From: Tubulanus polymorphus
Taxonomy: Eukaryota; Nemertea; Palaeonemertea; Tubulaniformes; Tubulanidae
Length of the DNA: 64,000 nt
Reading direction: 5' to 3'
NCBI RefSeq assembly: GCF_964204645.1
Contig: NC_134030.1
Span: forward strand, 17,613,110-17,677,109
Below are positions 21,068 through 32,997 of the stretch, in pieces. The first letter of the stretch is position 1. Every line of letters begins with the position of its first letter. The translations under genes were made by a program, and so were the position numbers. The notes beneath the pieces were generated by a model. The model saw only the letters and a program-made list of their open reading frames with translations. It was not told the DNA's origin and did no database searches.

Positions 21068-21413
21068 TCCTTGAGCTAGTGTAGTTTATTCAACGTTTCG
21101 ACTATATCCTAATAGTCATCTTCAGGAATACTGTATTCCTTGAGCTAGTGTAGTTTATTCAACGTTTCGACTATATCCTAATTGTCATCTTCAGGAATAC
21201 TGTATTCCTTGAGCTAGTGTAGTTAATTCAACGTTTCGACTAATCCTAATAGTCATCCTCGGGAATACTGTATTCCTTGAGCTAGTGTAGTCTATTCAGC
21301 GTTTCCACTATATCCTAATAGTCATCTTCAGGAATACTGTATTCCTTGAGCTAGTGTAGTTTATTTAACGTTTCGACTATATCCTAATAGTCATCTTCAG
21401 GAATACTGATGTT
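21068..21413. repeat. 69-bp tandem repeat, five copies
   Basis: Unit starts TCCTTGAGCTAGTGTAG, contains CAACGTTTCGACTATATCC and ends with TCATCTTCAGGAATACTGTA. On the minus strand each unit reads CCTGAAGATGACTAT, loop, ATAGTCGAAACG, a six-base-pair hairpin between conserved flanks, as in sequences that accompany Penelope-like and other retroelements. Confidence 0.88.
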
Positions 21414-21663
21414 GGCCACATTATAACCATTGATGAAACACTCTGAGTCCGTGTTGTAAGGATAATATAAAATCCCTGCACTATGGAAGGCGAAAGCCAC
21501 CAAAACATGGTTATATGTCATTCGATAATCAAAAGGTTTAAATAGATGATGAAAACATGAAGAACTGTCAAAAGGTGATAAAAGGTCAATCGATGGTATT
21601 TCATCATATTTTCAGATTTTATCACCTTTTCATCTTTTACCACCTTTTCATTATCTTTCAACG
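21414..21663. other. Host DNA, short inverted words
   Basis: GAAAACATGAAG, AAAAGGTGATAAAA and the inverted TTTTATCACCTTTT lie within 21550-21640, giving a possible small hairpin. No gene. Confidence 0.35.
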
Positions 21664-22618
21664 GTTGCCAATAGCAACCATTCGATGATACTACTAACGC
21701 CATCTGTGCATATAGAGGCTATCAATCCATCTATTTCTGGTAAAAAGTATGAGTTCCAATGTCTCTACTCCACACTCTGTTGTCGCGCTATAATCTTCGA
21801 ATCCCAAACAGATTGAATATGATCATGTTCGAGTCCCTTATTTAAATGTATTTCCTAATGAATTGTGATCATTTTTTGTAAATTTATCTAGAATGCCTGA
21901 ATTCTGAGGCATTTTTGTTCCATTCATGACTTCTCGGGGTGCCTTTAATATTAATAAGAAATGCATATTAATTTTTCTTAAGAAAAACTTTGCGTCAACA
22001 ATTGTGATGCTTTATACACTCTTATTAGACTGTTGTGGGAATTTTATCACATATTCATAAAATTTTGACAATTCATGAATGACTCTTATCAGGAAAGATA
22101 CTAACTAATCCTTTCTAAAACTGACGAAGCGAAAAATGTTGCTGTGAAGGTGTTGCTGAAAATTTAAGATCATTTGCTATTTGACATTCTGGATTCGAGC
22201 CTTAGCTTAACTTAGTCTCGACAAATTGTCAGAAGACATTTCCAGAAAAAGCCTAATAGCACGCAACCTAATAGCTACGAGTAATCGAGATGATTACCCG
22301 TAGCACGCACGAATGAACTAGTGCAACTGGCATTATCAAAGTTTATGTAAATATGAATTTTCTCCTGGACCTGAACCAAAAAGTGCGATAAAACCTATAC
22401 AAATACACATGTCATGACGCCCGTGCATTCAACGATTTCTCGACTAGGTTTCTCGATTTTCTAGGGCTCAATGATTTCTCGATTTAGGCTACCCGACACT
22501 TATTATTACGCATGTGTTAGAGTTGCCCTATCTGCTATTCGCCTGAAATAGATGGATAGACACCTCTATATGCCGATAGATGGCGTTCGTAGTATCATCG
22601 AATGGTTGCTAGGGATCC
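21664..22618. repeat. Candidate non-autonomous element with ~75-bp inverted termini
   Basis: The left end (AGCAACCATTCGATGATACT near 21674, then AACGCCATCTG and ATATAGAGG) matches the right end in inverted order (CCTCTATATGC, AGATGGCGTT, AGTATCATCGAATGGTTGCT near 22590). The arms differ by several substitutions and small gaps. The interior has no transposase-like frame, so it would be a MITE or fold-back of about 950 bases. Confidence 0.5.
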
Positions 22619-25600
22619 CGATATGTTAGTGTAACATTTCTTTGATCATAACTACTGGGATAGACTTTATAAACCACCAAGGTTTTTCTTAGCATTATGA
22701 GTTTTCCGGCTTGCTCGGCTACCCGTACTGGCGGGGTAGTTTAGAGAGGCCAATGAAATCGCCGGTTTGCTGAACTACCTCTCTTGGCCGGGATGCGGTA
22801 TCATGATTGATCTGACAGTTTCAAGTGGTTAATGGGTGTTTCAAGTGCTTATTACTTCATGTGGTACAAAAAAGATGTCATAATACCAATACGCTATACC
22901 GCTAGCTTCGTAGAAAGACCACTGCCTGTGGCCTTCCCAAATTTTAATTTTCCTTATCGATTTGATTTCGATTCCACATGTTTCACCTGAGCTATAGACC
23001 ACAATGCTGACACCATGATGGTCAGTAACTGACCAATTGAGATATTCCCGAGTGTGAACACTTGAACACACGAATTTCGATTTTTAAAGTCATCGTTTGT
23101 TTCCGAACTACTAAGGTATCATCATTGCATATTCATAAATTGACCATCACTGACCACCACTGACCAAGTGAAACTTCTCGAATATCGTGGTCGAATTCGA
23201 AAGTGCTTGTCGTCGTATTGATCAGCAGGATGTTTTGCTACTGTTTGTGAATAGCGTCGACATGATGGAAATATATTACTCCTAAATAGGTTACACATCT
23301 CGATCACATCACCTCACTTGCCGCAGTGCGTTATTTTCACTGCATAGTAATGCTAATACATAAACGTTTTTACTACTTGACCCGAATCATCTGAACAGTA
23401 CTGCGTTTGAAAACTCAACGAATAGAAAATGTTTGCGGGAAGCACCTACAAATTAGTCACGACAAGATTAAATCTATGGTTAAAATGGATGCTTGAAAAG
23501 CAATTAAATCACAAGATGACTAACACTCGTCTTTCAAGCAACAGTTGTCCTTTAGACTTGGCCACTTTTGTTTCAGGAAACTGCGTAGACCAGCGGTCAC
23601 CAAGGCATTAAACCATTCCTTCAAGTTTTGAAAATTCGATGGTGACGATATTTCCGTCAAAAAAATGTTTCGTTAATATTTCAAGATAACATTGAGGGTC
23701 TTATGAAACACTATCATGGGTTCTTTTTAAATCTAAAATAGCATAAAAACTTCTGTGTTTCGTTATAAACAAGGTTAAATTCCAAACATGAAATATGGAG
23801 CCTGTATCACACGATAAACACATCTAGAATTTTATCTAAATAGGCCCTTTCTAAATGGCAATTGTTCAGTTTTTTTAACGGCCGACATTCAGAGGCTCCT
23901 AAAAACCGGTGGTAGCGCTTGGGATTTTCAGTGTAGGGCACATCTCACATCGCCTCGGGCTCGCGGTCGGTTGTTTAATGGGAACACATCTGGTTGACAC
24001 TAGTTTCACAGTTGACGAATTCAGAAAACTTTCTTCAAATGTCATTGATAACATTTTAAACATACTATTCTTCTTAATTACATTTCGCTGATTCCATGGA
24101 TATTTTTTTATGAAAATTACTCCAGTTATAACGGATTTAAACATAAAATCATTATTTTCAAAATATTCAATTTTCTCGCCAAGGTATCGCTAAGGTGCCA
24201 GTCCGTGGTGGCTATTGAATGCGACGACCGCATATGAATGCATTGATTGAATCTCAAAAGTCAGATTATATGAAATTGATACATGGATAGGTTATTCCAT
24301 ATATACTGGTGCCCAATATATGATATAAATGTTCAATCAAAAAGTAGCAACTGAATCCATAATTCAGTCTGGTATTGTTATCCTCTGTTGGTAGCCAGTG
24401 TAGATGAGCAAGTATCGTGGTCCCTGATTTTAGTTATCGTCATAATTCAAGCCACGCGATTTCGAACTGTTCAACAAGTTGGAGTTTGTGTAAAGATGAA
24501 TGAATTTAAAATGGAGTGGAATGTCTATTAATATTTGTATTGATCATGAAAAATTGTAGTTAAATATTTGACTCTACGGTTGGTTTTAGATTGTATTTCT
24601 CCACGCCAGAGGTAATCACGGATATCGGACAACAAAGAAATTCCTTGTGTAAAGCTCAACTATATCTCAATGATGATTAAACATTAATTTTCCCAAAAAT
24701 TCTCCCCTTCGAAAACCTAAACAACCAATGTACGCTTGCTTTAAGTTTGCCAATGGACTATTGTTGCCTTTTCTAGCTATTGTACTGTTTGCCGCAAAAA
24801 AGATTGCGTCCTCTATTACAGGAATTAAGGATATTGCTGCTCTGGGACCAGTTTCTCAAAAGTTAGTTTAAATTAACCATTATACATGACTGAAAACACC
24901 ATTAATATGAAAAAGATCCACTATGTACACATTTCAAATTTCAAACCAAGTTTTATCATTAGAAAATAACGACACAACGTTCGATCTCTCACTAGAGATC
25001 ATCCTTTTGAATTTGTGCACAGTGGGTTTTCGTATCGTATTATCGTATTATCAATTCTCCTCATTTGAGTGTGACTATTCTACAAGTATAAAGTTATTTT
25101 AGCAATGTTTAGCGAGTTTTAATTGTCATTATAAATGTTACCTATTCACTGGTAAACTTACTAACTTTTGGCAACTGACCTTAGATCGAGGAATGGTATC
25201 CGGTGGCCTGCTGATCCACTGATTTACTTACACTGCTAAAGAAATATACAGTATTAGACGTAAATAGTATAGAACATAGAAGTACTATTTATCTTTATAT
25301 CGCGATAATTTGTGTACGTAGAGTCTCGTGGTACTTATGATTATTGTGTATAGAATCGATAATTAGCAACCCTCCACGGATACGAAGCGGTCTAAGTTTA
25401 CATCCTACCATAATTTTCCTCGAAACTCTCACCATTATTTCAAGGGTCGGTCTTATATGAAGAAAATATATGAAGGACGTGTTCACTGGTTAACGAGGCC
25501 AAAAATCTTCCCCAAAATTTCAAATTTTCACGAGCAAAGATAATATACTTCATGCTTTTGGTGCAAAAAACGCATGTCCACAAATCGCACTTTGTGTTTT

Positions 25601-25755
25601 CAAAATATCGATTGAGTGTGGAATTGTTTCGAATTCAGGGATCTCCCATTAACAATCCGGTATTTTTCAATAAGATAAGTCAAACTATTGTTGTGATCAG
25701 ATGGCCAGTTGAATACTTCTTCATTATATTGAACGATATGTTATACCATTTGAAT
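22619..25755. other. Host DNA without recognisable gene
   Basis: Small frames only (for example leftward 22841-23071), none with a motif. Near 22706-22800 a loose inverted repeat of CCGGCTTGCTCGGCTACC-like words occurs. No tandem array. Confidence 0.4.
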
Positions 25756-26200
25756 AGTTGTTAGATTAAGGCCCACACCATATCTAATTATTTGACACCA
25801 ATCACGACTGTGTTGATTTTAAAATAGACAAATTAATTTAAGGTCAGTATTGGTCAAAAATTGGTCAGTTAAATAGTTGTTAGATCATATCCCGCACCGT
25901 ATCTAGTAGCTCGACGCCCAAACACGATTTTATTGCTTTATTAAACATATAAATTACTTATGGTGGCTTCTTTTTTACTTATGGTTAGTGGTAACTGGTC
26001 AGTACTGGTCAAGCATTGGTCAGTTAAACAATTTTTAGATTAATGCCCACATCATATCTAGTTATTTGACACGAAACAACTAAATTATTTGCAAAACAGA
26101 TAATTTACTAAATATGGTACTGGTCATGCATTGGTCAGTTTAAAGACCAAGGTCCACGCTACGAGTTATTTGATACCAAACATGATTGGATTGTGTCGTT
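25756..26200. repeat. Diverged ~130-bp tandem repeat, about four units
   Basis: Units share TTGGTCAGTTAAA, TTTTTAGATTAA.GCCCAC, ATATCTAGTTATTTGACACC and an AACACGATT block. Spacing is uneven and units differ by many substitutions, so the array is old. Confidence 0.65.
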
Positions 26201-26648
26201 TCGGAAAATTTATCTGTTGGGCAATTTGTGGTCAGCCCTGGTTCGTAAGGTTCTTATTTTGCGGGTATTATATCTCGAACACCGAAAGACTGAATTACAT
26301 GGAAATGAAGATCAGTGTTTAACTAATAGTCCTTAGTCTGAATAAAATGTCTCTGGTATGGGTGCTATAGTGCTTACTGTATCTAATTCTTTTTATTTTC
26401 ACTACCACCGTAATTGACTATGATGTTTTCATGTGTCTTAAAATAGCCGAAAGTCGTTGATTTATGCGATATTTACATACAGCGCCACCCGTTGGTAGTA
26501 AAACTAACCAGAGCAATACGCTAGCAAACCGGCATTCTCATAATGCCCAGAAATTGGCCATGGATAGTCGGACCTCCATTAGTTAGGCCTATTAAATTAA
26601 AAATAAAACATATATTCCACTGATTAAGTTGACAAAAATATTTTGATT
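26201..26648. other. Host DNA, nothing recognised
   Basis: Contains a small palindrome GGCATTCTCATAATGCC near 26533; no gene. Confidence 0.35.
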
Positions 26649-29631
26649 TTAGAATGTAGCGAACACGTCCATCGTATTTTGGAATTCTTCTTTTGGAAAC
26701 TCTAGCTGCATCCTGTTGTTGATGACTTTTGGAGGGCTTAAATCATAGATGATGTTTTCTGTGGGGTGCTCCTCGATGATGTCTACATCCGGCCATATAA
26801 ATGAATTTTTAGTTTCACATGGTTGGTTAAGAAACTGTACCATCACTACGTCTCCAAAGGCAAGAATCTCTAAGATCTGAAAACAGATTTCATGAATTGG
26901 GTAAGCCATTGAATGCATTTGTTCTCAGAACTAATTTCAAGGAATCGTACCACTCCAAAATAAAGATGTTTTCGTCCACGATTGCCCTCTTGGTATAGCG
27001 CTATGTAGACACCCTCACTGTTAAAAGAAAACGACCATTTTCAAGTCAGTATACAAACAAGATCTAAACTACAATTCTACAAGCCTACCTAATATTTATT
27101 TCTTGTATTTTAGGCATACTTGCTTCAGGAATTTGATCATCATCTTGAGTTTGGTCATCATGGCCCTGAAATGCATGTTTTTCATTGACAAATAATGAAT
27201 CATTGAATTAACATTCTCAAATGGTTTTGTTATCTACTTACTGGAATATTTGATTCCTCTGGTCTCGATGAAATCTGCAAAAAGAGCGTGACAGGAAAAA
27301 TGTAAATAAATGGTACATTAAAACCATAACCTATTTGCAGCACTATTTTAACTTACAGTTGTAGTGAGTCTTTTTTGCCTCTTTTCAATTCTCTCTTGTT
27401 CTTTTTTTTCTTTTAGATTTTGCTTAGCAACCGCATTCGCATAGGCATCGTCAGCAGTAATTATGAAGTATCTCTTCTCTTCACATTTTCTCTTCTTTTT
27501 TGCTAGTGTGACCACAGGGTAATCCAAAACATCGTGATCTGGATCAGCTGATAATGTTTTGAGAATCGAAATGAGATATCTCATATGGAAAAATATTTGT
27601 ATTTAATTCATTCTAAATTCTCTGTTACCTGGGGACGAGTTGTTATCAAAAGGAAATATAGGTGGCGCTTCTGTCTCCGCTGTTAAAAACTGAAAGATAT
27701 ATTTCATAAACATATGTGAATACTCCATTTAGATGTGAATGTAATGTGAGGAAAACAAATCATGAAAAATAAAAGGATATTTGTTGATTGTTCGTCAGCA
27801 CTTGAAAACTGAAATGTAAAATCATTAGGTGTAAGTAACAACAAAGAACACAATAGAACCAATCTGAATCTGTTATTCCAACACAGGTAAAATAATAATA
27901 CTAATTAACAAACAATTAACCTATAATTTTAAGTTTTTTGTTTCACACCTGAGATGGATTTTCACTCGTTGATTGATTCTAGATAGTAATTAAGGTTACA
28001 GGTCATTGCAAGATATTTTAAATGATTTTGTCTATATTTACGTTTTGTATGTTTTAGTGTGAAAAGTCATACCTTATTTGATTCCGACAACGGAACATCA
28101 CTACATGGTGTAGGATCGGCGATCTAGAATACCAATACACATCATTGTATTCAAATAACAACTTGGTAAGATCATATGACCCGGATAGAAAATAACTCAC
28201 ATCAGCAATGACTGTTGCAATTGTAGTTGTAGATGGAAGAAATGCCTCTGGTGGAATTATAGAAGGATCGAATGGATAAATCCCGCACGACCTGAATCCA
28301 TTAATTAAGTGTTCAGGCGAGATACTCTGCCAAGTAGGTGTAAAGATTTCAAAAAAACAACTCTTGTTGATGATCCGACCTGGATTTTGATTTGAGAAGT
28401 TTTGACAGAGGCGATTCCATGAGGACTTTAATGTCTTAAAACACGATCTAAAAAAGAACACATACCGCCGCGGTAAACATTAAATTAGATTGTATAAATC
28501 AATAAGGGCAAAAAGACCTACCGATCTAGAGGCTGTAGCCAGTGTGATGTGAGCTCTGGGAGTTCAACTAATTTGATGTTATTTTCGCGAGCCAGTTCCA
28601 CCAATTCTAAGAAATTGTGGCTATTATGACCATCTGATATCAAAACTTGCGGGCGAACTCGGCCGATTGCTGGTAAAAAGCTCTTCTTAAACCACAGTGT
28701 TGCGATTCCCTATTATGATAAAAATTATGGAAAGTTAGATAGATTAAAAGTAAGTTGTTGATTCCTGGTTATGTATAGGCCTATTATTTGTAACCTGCTT
28801 TGTCCATCCACTTTCAGAAACAGACACTGTAGTTCCGGGAGGTGCTCGATTGGAATCAACAGACTGCAGTGATGCTGCCGTTTTCCCTTTAAAAATTACA
28901 TTCGGTGGTAGCATCTGCCCTGCCGCATTACCACAAGCCATGATGGTAATAGTTTCACGATTGCCACTAATGCGTGCCTGCACATATCTGCTTCCCTTTC
29001 TGTGAATGAAACACAATTCTTAGTCTTATTATCAAACCTTTATGAGATATCTGTTTTATACTTTCAGAGGACTTGGTGTGCATTTTATGACAAATTTACA
29101 GTTGTATTTGATTCAAAGGGTCATTGATTCCCCACTTTTTTTACATTCATACACTGATGCCTGATGGCAGCAGTGCCTTCGGGCTTGCGCAGTGTTACTG
29201 ACGGATTTCTGGATTTAAACCCAGCCCAAAACTGATCACTTGGGACAATCTAAAAGAAAAGACTGCATTATTAAATTCATGCTTTCAAATAACAAATCCT
29301 AATGATGTTGGCTAATTGACAAGCACCTCCTTGAACGGTTTTCCACGTTTCAACGCAAGATCTCCAGCATATTTCAGGAAATTATTCTTTGAGAATCCGT
29401 ATCAGCCCTGTTTTTGGCAAAATCGGCGAGCTTTTTCTCATCTGCCTCCGTTAAATGTGTCGGCCGGCCTAGTTTTGAATCTGCCGGTATTTTGCCACTA
29501 ACACGGTCGTGCAGAGTTGATTTTGGAACTGCAAAATTCTTAGCCGCCGATAAAACTGATGAGCCATTTCCGACGGACTCAATGGCTTCACGCATCTGAG
29601 CTTCCGTCCACTTTCGATACACTTTTGGCAT
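26649..29631 (-). pseudogene. Pogo/Jerky-type transposase with introns, degenerate
   Basis: Read leftward. 29631-29400 encodes the CENP-B-type helix-turn-helix (KWTEAQMREAIESVG...AAKNFAVPKSTLHDRV). A frameshift near 29400 precedes GFSKNNFLKYAGDLALKRG. An exon near 29245-29150 gives FWAGFKSRNPSVTLRKPEG. 29000-28794 gives RYVQARISGNRETITIMACG with KGKTAA. 28710-28525 holds DDE-domain [16 protein letters not shown]...TSHWLQPLD. 28446-28200 has FKTLKSSWNRLC and GFRSCGIYPFDP, typical of the family. Exons down to 26649 (GDVVMVQFL, then DVDIIEEHPTENIIY) look like a C-terminal extension. The exon with the first catalytic Asp (the usual VDETG) was not found. Gaps between blocks have splice-like ends. 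Mobile-element copy more likely than a host gene. Confidence 0.75.
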
Positions 29632-29921
29632 TCTATAAAAAAGAAATGAAAACATGACCTTCTTTACTATGAACCGAGGTGAAAGAAAATTTAAAAAAAA
29701 TATTTCGTTAGGCCTGGATAGATTGTTTCTGTAATTTGTTATGACGGCCTAGACCAAGATCTTATTTTGACTGAATCTGGATGGTAGTAGCCCTACCTGA
29801 ATTCATGAATGAATGAGCCTAGAGAAAATAGTTCTAAACCTGACTTTCTTTCTTTGATAGGCCTAACTAATCAGCATCACAGTTTTATTTAATGTGGATA
29901 ACAGATGTGTAAACATACGCG
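29632..29921. other. Host or transposon flank, nothing recognised
   Basis: Sequence upstream of the pogo-type start. No promoter motif or gene recognised. Confidence 0.3.
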
Positions 29922-30409
29922 TAACTAATCTAACATAATTTCGGAACTTCCGAAATTATGTGGAAGAGCCGTGAAAGCTGGGTGTGGGATTTCCGAAATT
30001 ATGTGTAGGCGAGCGAGTTCTTGAAAATCGCCGTTTTTTACGATAAGCGTATTCCGATAGAAAATGAATGTTTATAAACAAACTATCGACTTCCTAGAAC
30101 TTCTTGGCAGTGTTTACGTATCGGCTGCCACGAAATTCCGTAAAAGCGGGGCGAATCAATAATTTACTTACATGACTGACCTTTTCGCCCTGCCGCGCTG
30201 ATTTCGTGTGCCAGAAAGAAATGCGTACTACGTCATCAAAATGGCGCGGAATCCCGTGGAATTCCCAGGAAATACCAACCTACCTCCCCTATATCTAATT
30301 TGGCCTAATCCACGTAGGTATTCCCTCTCCGCGACCGCGGAGATGCTGTAGAAAAAAAACTTCCGAATTTATGTGGTCTTCCGAAATTACGTGTAGTTAC
30401 CCTAGTTGA
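29922..30409. repeat. Candidate MITE with CCGAAATTATGT inverted ends
   Basis: The left end GTAACTAATCTAACATAATT leads into TTCGGAA and a perfect 14-bp palindrome around 29948 (ACATAATTTCGGAA / TTCCGAAATTATGT). The right end TTCCGAAATTACGTGTAG and GTTACC is the inverted counterpart. The word TTCCGAA.TTATGT occurs five times in total. No coding capacity. Confidence 0.55.
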
Positions 30410-30860
30410 TTATTGACCTAAATTCCCTACACAAAATTCTCACAGAATGAGAAGACATTTTATTTAGAGAAATTGCTCTGTCCCTGTCCTAGTTGAGTCG
30501 TACTCGGTAGTGCCTGGATTTTAGACAGAGCAAGCGACAAAATCTGCATTCGAACAAATTTTAGATTGATTCGAATAATTAGACAGTTTTAAACAGATCA
30601 CTCACAGGGGACAGCATCGGGTAATTATTCGCGGTTGATTTAGAACATTTGAAAATTTTTGAAATAGATCTCATTTTAAAAACGAAACTAATCTTGTTTA
30701 ACGTTCTCTTATTAGGTTTTGTATCTACGGTAACCATGGAGATTGATACAGTGACTGTAGATGATTATGTTGCTAATGGCGACCAGGCATCAGACGGATA
30801 GGTCTACAAGAACAATGTCGATGTAGTGATTATAGGAGCCGGTTTGAGCGGTAAGATTTA

Positions 30861-31090
30861 ATGACCCCCCTCCCCCTATTAACTCCCCTATCGGCCCCTC
30901 CCTCCCCCTATTGGCTCCTCCCTCTCCCTATCGGCTCCTCCCTCCCCCTATCGGCTCCTCCCTCCCCCTATTGGCCCTTCCCTCCCCCTATTGGCTCCTC
31001 CTCTCCCTATCGGCTCCTCCCTCCCCCTATCGGCTCCTCCCTCCCCCTATCGGCTCCTCCCTCCCCTATCGGCTCCTCTCTCTGATTGGA
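30861..31090. repeat. ~20-bp minisatellite in intron 1 of the amine-oxidase-like gene
   Basis: Tandem CTATCGGCTCCTCCCTCCCC-type units with TTGGC variants, lying wholly between the exon 1 donor and exon 2 acceptor. The proline/serine-rich open frames over it are artefacts. Confidence 0.9.
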
Positions 31091-31496
31091 TATAGTTATG
31101 AATTGTTTTTACAGGTTTAAGCGCTGCTAAACTTTTACGAGATCACGGTAAATCAGTCATAGTTCTAGAGGCAAGAGATCGAATTGGGGGCCGAACTTAT
31201 ACAGCACGGGTCAGTTCTAAATCAAACCACTAGGGGGCACTCACAATTTGACAATACTCTACCAGGTTCCAAGGACCAGGTTTACTGGAACTGGTCTGGA
31301 TTTACCGGACCCGGGTTTAGGTTTACCAGACTCGGGTTAGGTTAAAACTAAGCTGTGTATTTTTCTGTGTTTTATAGAGTGAGTTTGAGGAGGTGTGGAT
31401 CTCGGAGGGGAATTTGTTGCGCCACCTTTTAACCGTGTGTCACGACTGTGTCGAGAATTCGATATCAGTCTCATTGATATGAATGAATCTATCGAT

Positions 31497-31605
31497 ATTC
31501 TCAAAATACTGGTGAGTATTCCCCTTATGACATCATCGCATTACTCTCAAAATACCGGTGAGTATTCCCCCTATGACATCATCGCATAACTCTCAAAATA
31601 CCGGT
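31497..31605. repeat. 54-bp direct repeat that duplicates a splice donor
   Basis: CTCAAAATACTGGTGAGTAT occurs at the exon 3 end and again, with CTGG changed to CCGG, 54 bases later; both are followed by TTCCCC.TATGACATCATCGC. A third partial start (CTCAAAATACCGGT) follows. Both copies contain a usable GGTGAGT donor. Confidence 0.85.
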
Positions 31606-31871
31606 ATCACTGTATGTGCTACTGTTGAGATATTTGAGATGATATATTTTTCAGGGTAAAATGAATTTGGTGGAGAATAATATTTTACCCGCTGAAAGTT
31701 TATTCGATCAACTCGATTTAAACAATACGTTTAAAACTATTAACAACATGGCTCAACAGGTCACTATCAAATACCGCAGGCGTAACTATCAAATAACTAT
31801 TTGCAACATGGCTTCACAAGAAACTTTCGACAACTTGAACTAAATTTGCTGTTTACATAATTCATGTGTAG

Positions 31872-32997
31872 GTGCCATTGAAAGTGAAAAATATGGAGCG
31901 GAAAGTCAGTCTCCAGAAAACGGGGGGTGGCCTCACTGAGGAAGATCCAGTCATTGAAAAGATCGTCGCGGCGAATGAAAACCGGGTGGCATGGAGCGGC
32001 ATTTCAGACACCGATTATCTCGACACCTATTTGAAAAGACTGGGCAACAAGAAGGTCAAGGAATATCTTTATTGGATGCATTAAATGAAGAACAGGGTAA
32101 GAAATCATTTGGTTTTGGACCCGAGGGTGTGAATCTAATGAGTTGAGCATTTGTTTACATTATCGGCTGCGTGATGACGTCATTGATGACCTTAAAACCT
32201 ATCCAGGAAGTATCCTGGAATTCCAGGGTCGGAAAATAGATCATGACCTCGTGACTAGAAGATTTAAATTCTTACTTACCCTGTTTATCTAAGCTTATGC
32301 CATGTTACCTACTGGATAGTACACTGAACACGTCTGGCCTTCCAAGCATTCCGAGCCTATAATCCCTCCAAGTGCTTTGTGATTGATACATAATCCTAAA
32401 TTTACAGTGTCTACTGCTGGACCCAAAAAAACATGCAGCAATGGCTTGCATCGTGCCACGAGCGCCGCCTTTTTTGCAGAGCAGGCAGGGCTCGAATCCC
32501 GTTGGACTCTAATATTATATTTTTTTCACACAGATTACATCGTACTCGCCAACAAAATCCTGCTGCAAGATACGGAGCTACAAGATACGGTTACGCAAAA
32601 TTATTTAAAATAATTGACCGAAAATATTTCATGCGGTTAGTGTCACAAATTATGTATTGATCAAAGTTATCAAATAATCGCATTCTAAATGTAATCTGAT
32701 TTATTTTTGTATTACAAATCGATTGTATGCTCGTTGATTGAATCTAAACATTGTCGGATGTTTCATTAAACGTCAACTTAATCCAAACCACGCACGATCA
32801 TAAATTCATTTCTCGTTCCAGAAAACAAAGCGAAGAAAAGAAGATTTACCCAGCAGGATCTCCTTAATGAACAAGTTATGTTCATGAAGGCCAAAACAAA
32901 GAAAATGGAAATGGAAATGTCCGCCTTCGAAAAAGAATCAGCATTGCGTGTTCGCCTGTTAGAATTGAAGATAAAACACTTAGAAAAAGAGGAATAA
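31872..32997 (+). pseudogene. Harbinger Myb-like protein remnant
   Basis: The piece 31872-32084 (NMERKVSLQKTGGG, then EKIVAANENRVAWSGIS) resembles the region after the Myb/SANT domain in the accessory DNA-binding protein of Harbinger elements, where a KTGGG motif is characteristic. A second exon-like piece at 32822-32997 after a CGTTCCAG acceptor encodes a charged coiled coil (MFMKAKTKKMEMEMSAFEKE) and a stop. The SANT domain itself is not visible; upstream sequence is the amine-oxidase-like gene. The segment 32400-32600 between the pieces looks like an unrelated insert. Convergent with the transposase, as in Harbinger elements. Confidence 0.5.

Larger units (their letters stand above)
30736..31759 (+). 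pseudogene. Monoamine-oxidase-like flavoprotein, 5' exons, broken
   Basis: Flavin amine oxidase. Exon 1 (30736-30850) ends in the FAD dinucleotide-binding motif VDVVIIGAGLSG and has an in-frame TAG at 30799. Exon 2 (31115-31209) encodes [20 protein letters not shown] and IGGRTYTAR, joining exon 1 in phase 1. Exon 3 (about 31380-31511) encodes VDLGGEFVAPPFNRVSRLC after a frameshift near its start. Exon 4 (31655-31759) contains FDQLDLNNTFKTINNMAQQ. Donors and acceptors (GTAAG, ACAG, TATAG, GTGAG, TTTTCAG) fit. Nothing after exon 4 continues the enzyme; a Harbinger-like remnant starts about 110 bases later, so the 3' part is missing or distant. Intact genes of this family are ~500 residues. Confidence 0.75.

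Noticed and set aside
21068-21413. Hammerhead ribozyme in the 69-bp repeat
   Set aside because: CTGAAGA and GAAAC with a stem II are present, but the first stem II pair mismatches and no sequence closing stem III with a UH cleavage site is found. Kept only as a structural resemblance.
30861-31120. Proline/serine-rich protein frames at the CCTCCCTCCCC array
   Set aside because: They lie in an intron of the amine-oxidase-like gene and are translations of a minisatellite.
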